Positions 63,991 through 64,000 of a stretch of 64,000 bases of DNA are shown here, in pieces; position 1 is the stretch's first letter; every line of letters begins with the position of its first letter. The stretch comes from Blepharisma stoltei (lineage: Eukaryota; Ciliophora; Heterotrichea; Heterotrichida; Blepharismidae). The stretch lies in the NCBI GenBank assembly GCA_914767885.1, contig CAJZBQ010000004.1, positions 969,001-1,033,000 of the forward strand, written 5' to 3'. A program made the translations under genes and the position numbers. The notes under the pieces are model-generated. The model had not been told where the DNA came from, did not search any database, and saw nothing but the letters and a program-made list of their open reading frames with translations.

Positions 63991-64000
63991 ATTTAACTGT

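Larger units (their letters stand above)
63236..64000. other. Upstream of the cyclase gene; palindromes
   Basis: 63236-63630 is plain AT-rich sequence. 63638-63990 is filled by two adjoining palindromic structures. No gene seen to the right edge. Confidence 0.55.

Overview
The window looks like germline (micronuclear) DNA of a heterotrich ciliate, most likely Blepharisma or a close relative. Four things seen in the sequence point there. (1) TGA is read as tryptophan: in the RNF32, TauE, LITAF, cyclase and K+-channel genes an in-frame TGA joins two halves of a conserved protein, while TAA/TAG end the genes. (2) Introns are 15 nt, GTA...TAG (one ends CAG). (3) The DNA is AT-rich with short intergenic gaps and genes on both strands. 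(4) Many genes are cut by AT-rich inserts bounded by a short direct repeat, usually containing TA; removing the insert restores the frame. These are internal eliminated sequences (IESs). The species name is inference.

Layout. 1-7.1 kb: partial coiled-coil gene, ETF-beta cut by a retroposon, a small unknown gene, AP-4 mu, RNF32-like RING protein and a multi-pass membrane protein. 7.1-9.5 kb: intact MITE-type IES, small unknown gene, retroposon with a 16-bp target duplication. 9.5-17.2 kb: repeat protein with weak CDT1-like features, heat-shock factor, RING-PHD protein, membrane protein, NIP7 and a TauE/SafE transporter. 17.2-23.4 kb: decayed F-box/FBA gene, SINE-like repeats, a chimeric duplication of the BiP 5' region plus the F-box gene, then BiP. 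23.5-35.2 kb: coiled-coil gene, LITAF-domain gene, M20 peptidase, saccharopine dehydrogenase, alpha carbonic anhydrase, disordered protein and an SDR reductase; most contain IESs. 35.2-45.6 kb: small basic proteins, including two paralogous pairs, and an IQ-motif protein, with repeats between them. 45.6-47.5 kb: cyclic-nucleotide phosphodiesterase. 48.7-52.7 kb: cyclic-nucleotide-binding K+ channel with at least six inserts. 52.8-63.2 kb: one 10.4-kb gene for a fused P4-ATPase/guanylyl cyclase, cut by eight inserts. 63.2-64 kb: nested palindromes.

Function. The last three genes form a cyclic-nucleotide cluster: synthesis, an effector channel with a nucleotide-binding fold, and hydrolysis. Whether they work together is inference.

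The dominant signal is the insertion load. By my addition about 11 kb of this window is insert sequence inside genes. The classes are: a large MITE superfamily (about 22 copies) whose 20-bp terminal motif forms a hairpin at one end and a spaced direct pair at the other; SINE-like retroposons with 10-16-bp target duplications that themselves contain TA; long palindromes; a 1.48-kb inverted-repeat element; and small IESs of about 50-110 bp. All excision joins are predictions from reading frame, paralogues or protein families; somatic DNA or mRNA would settle them.
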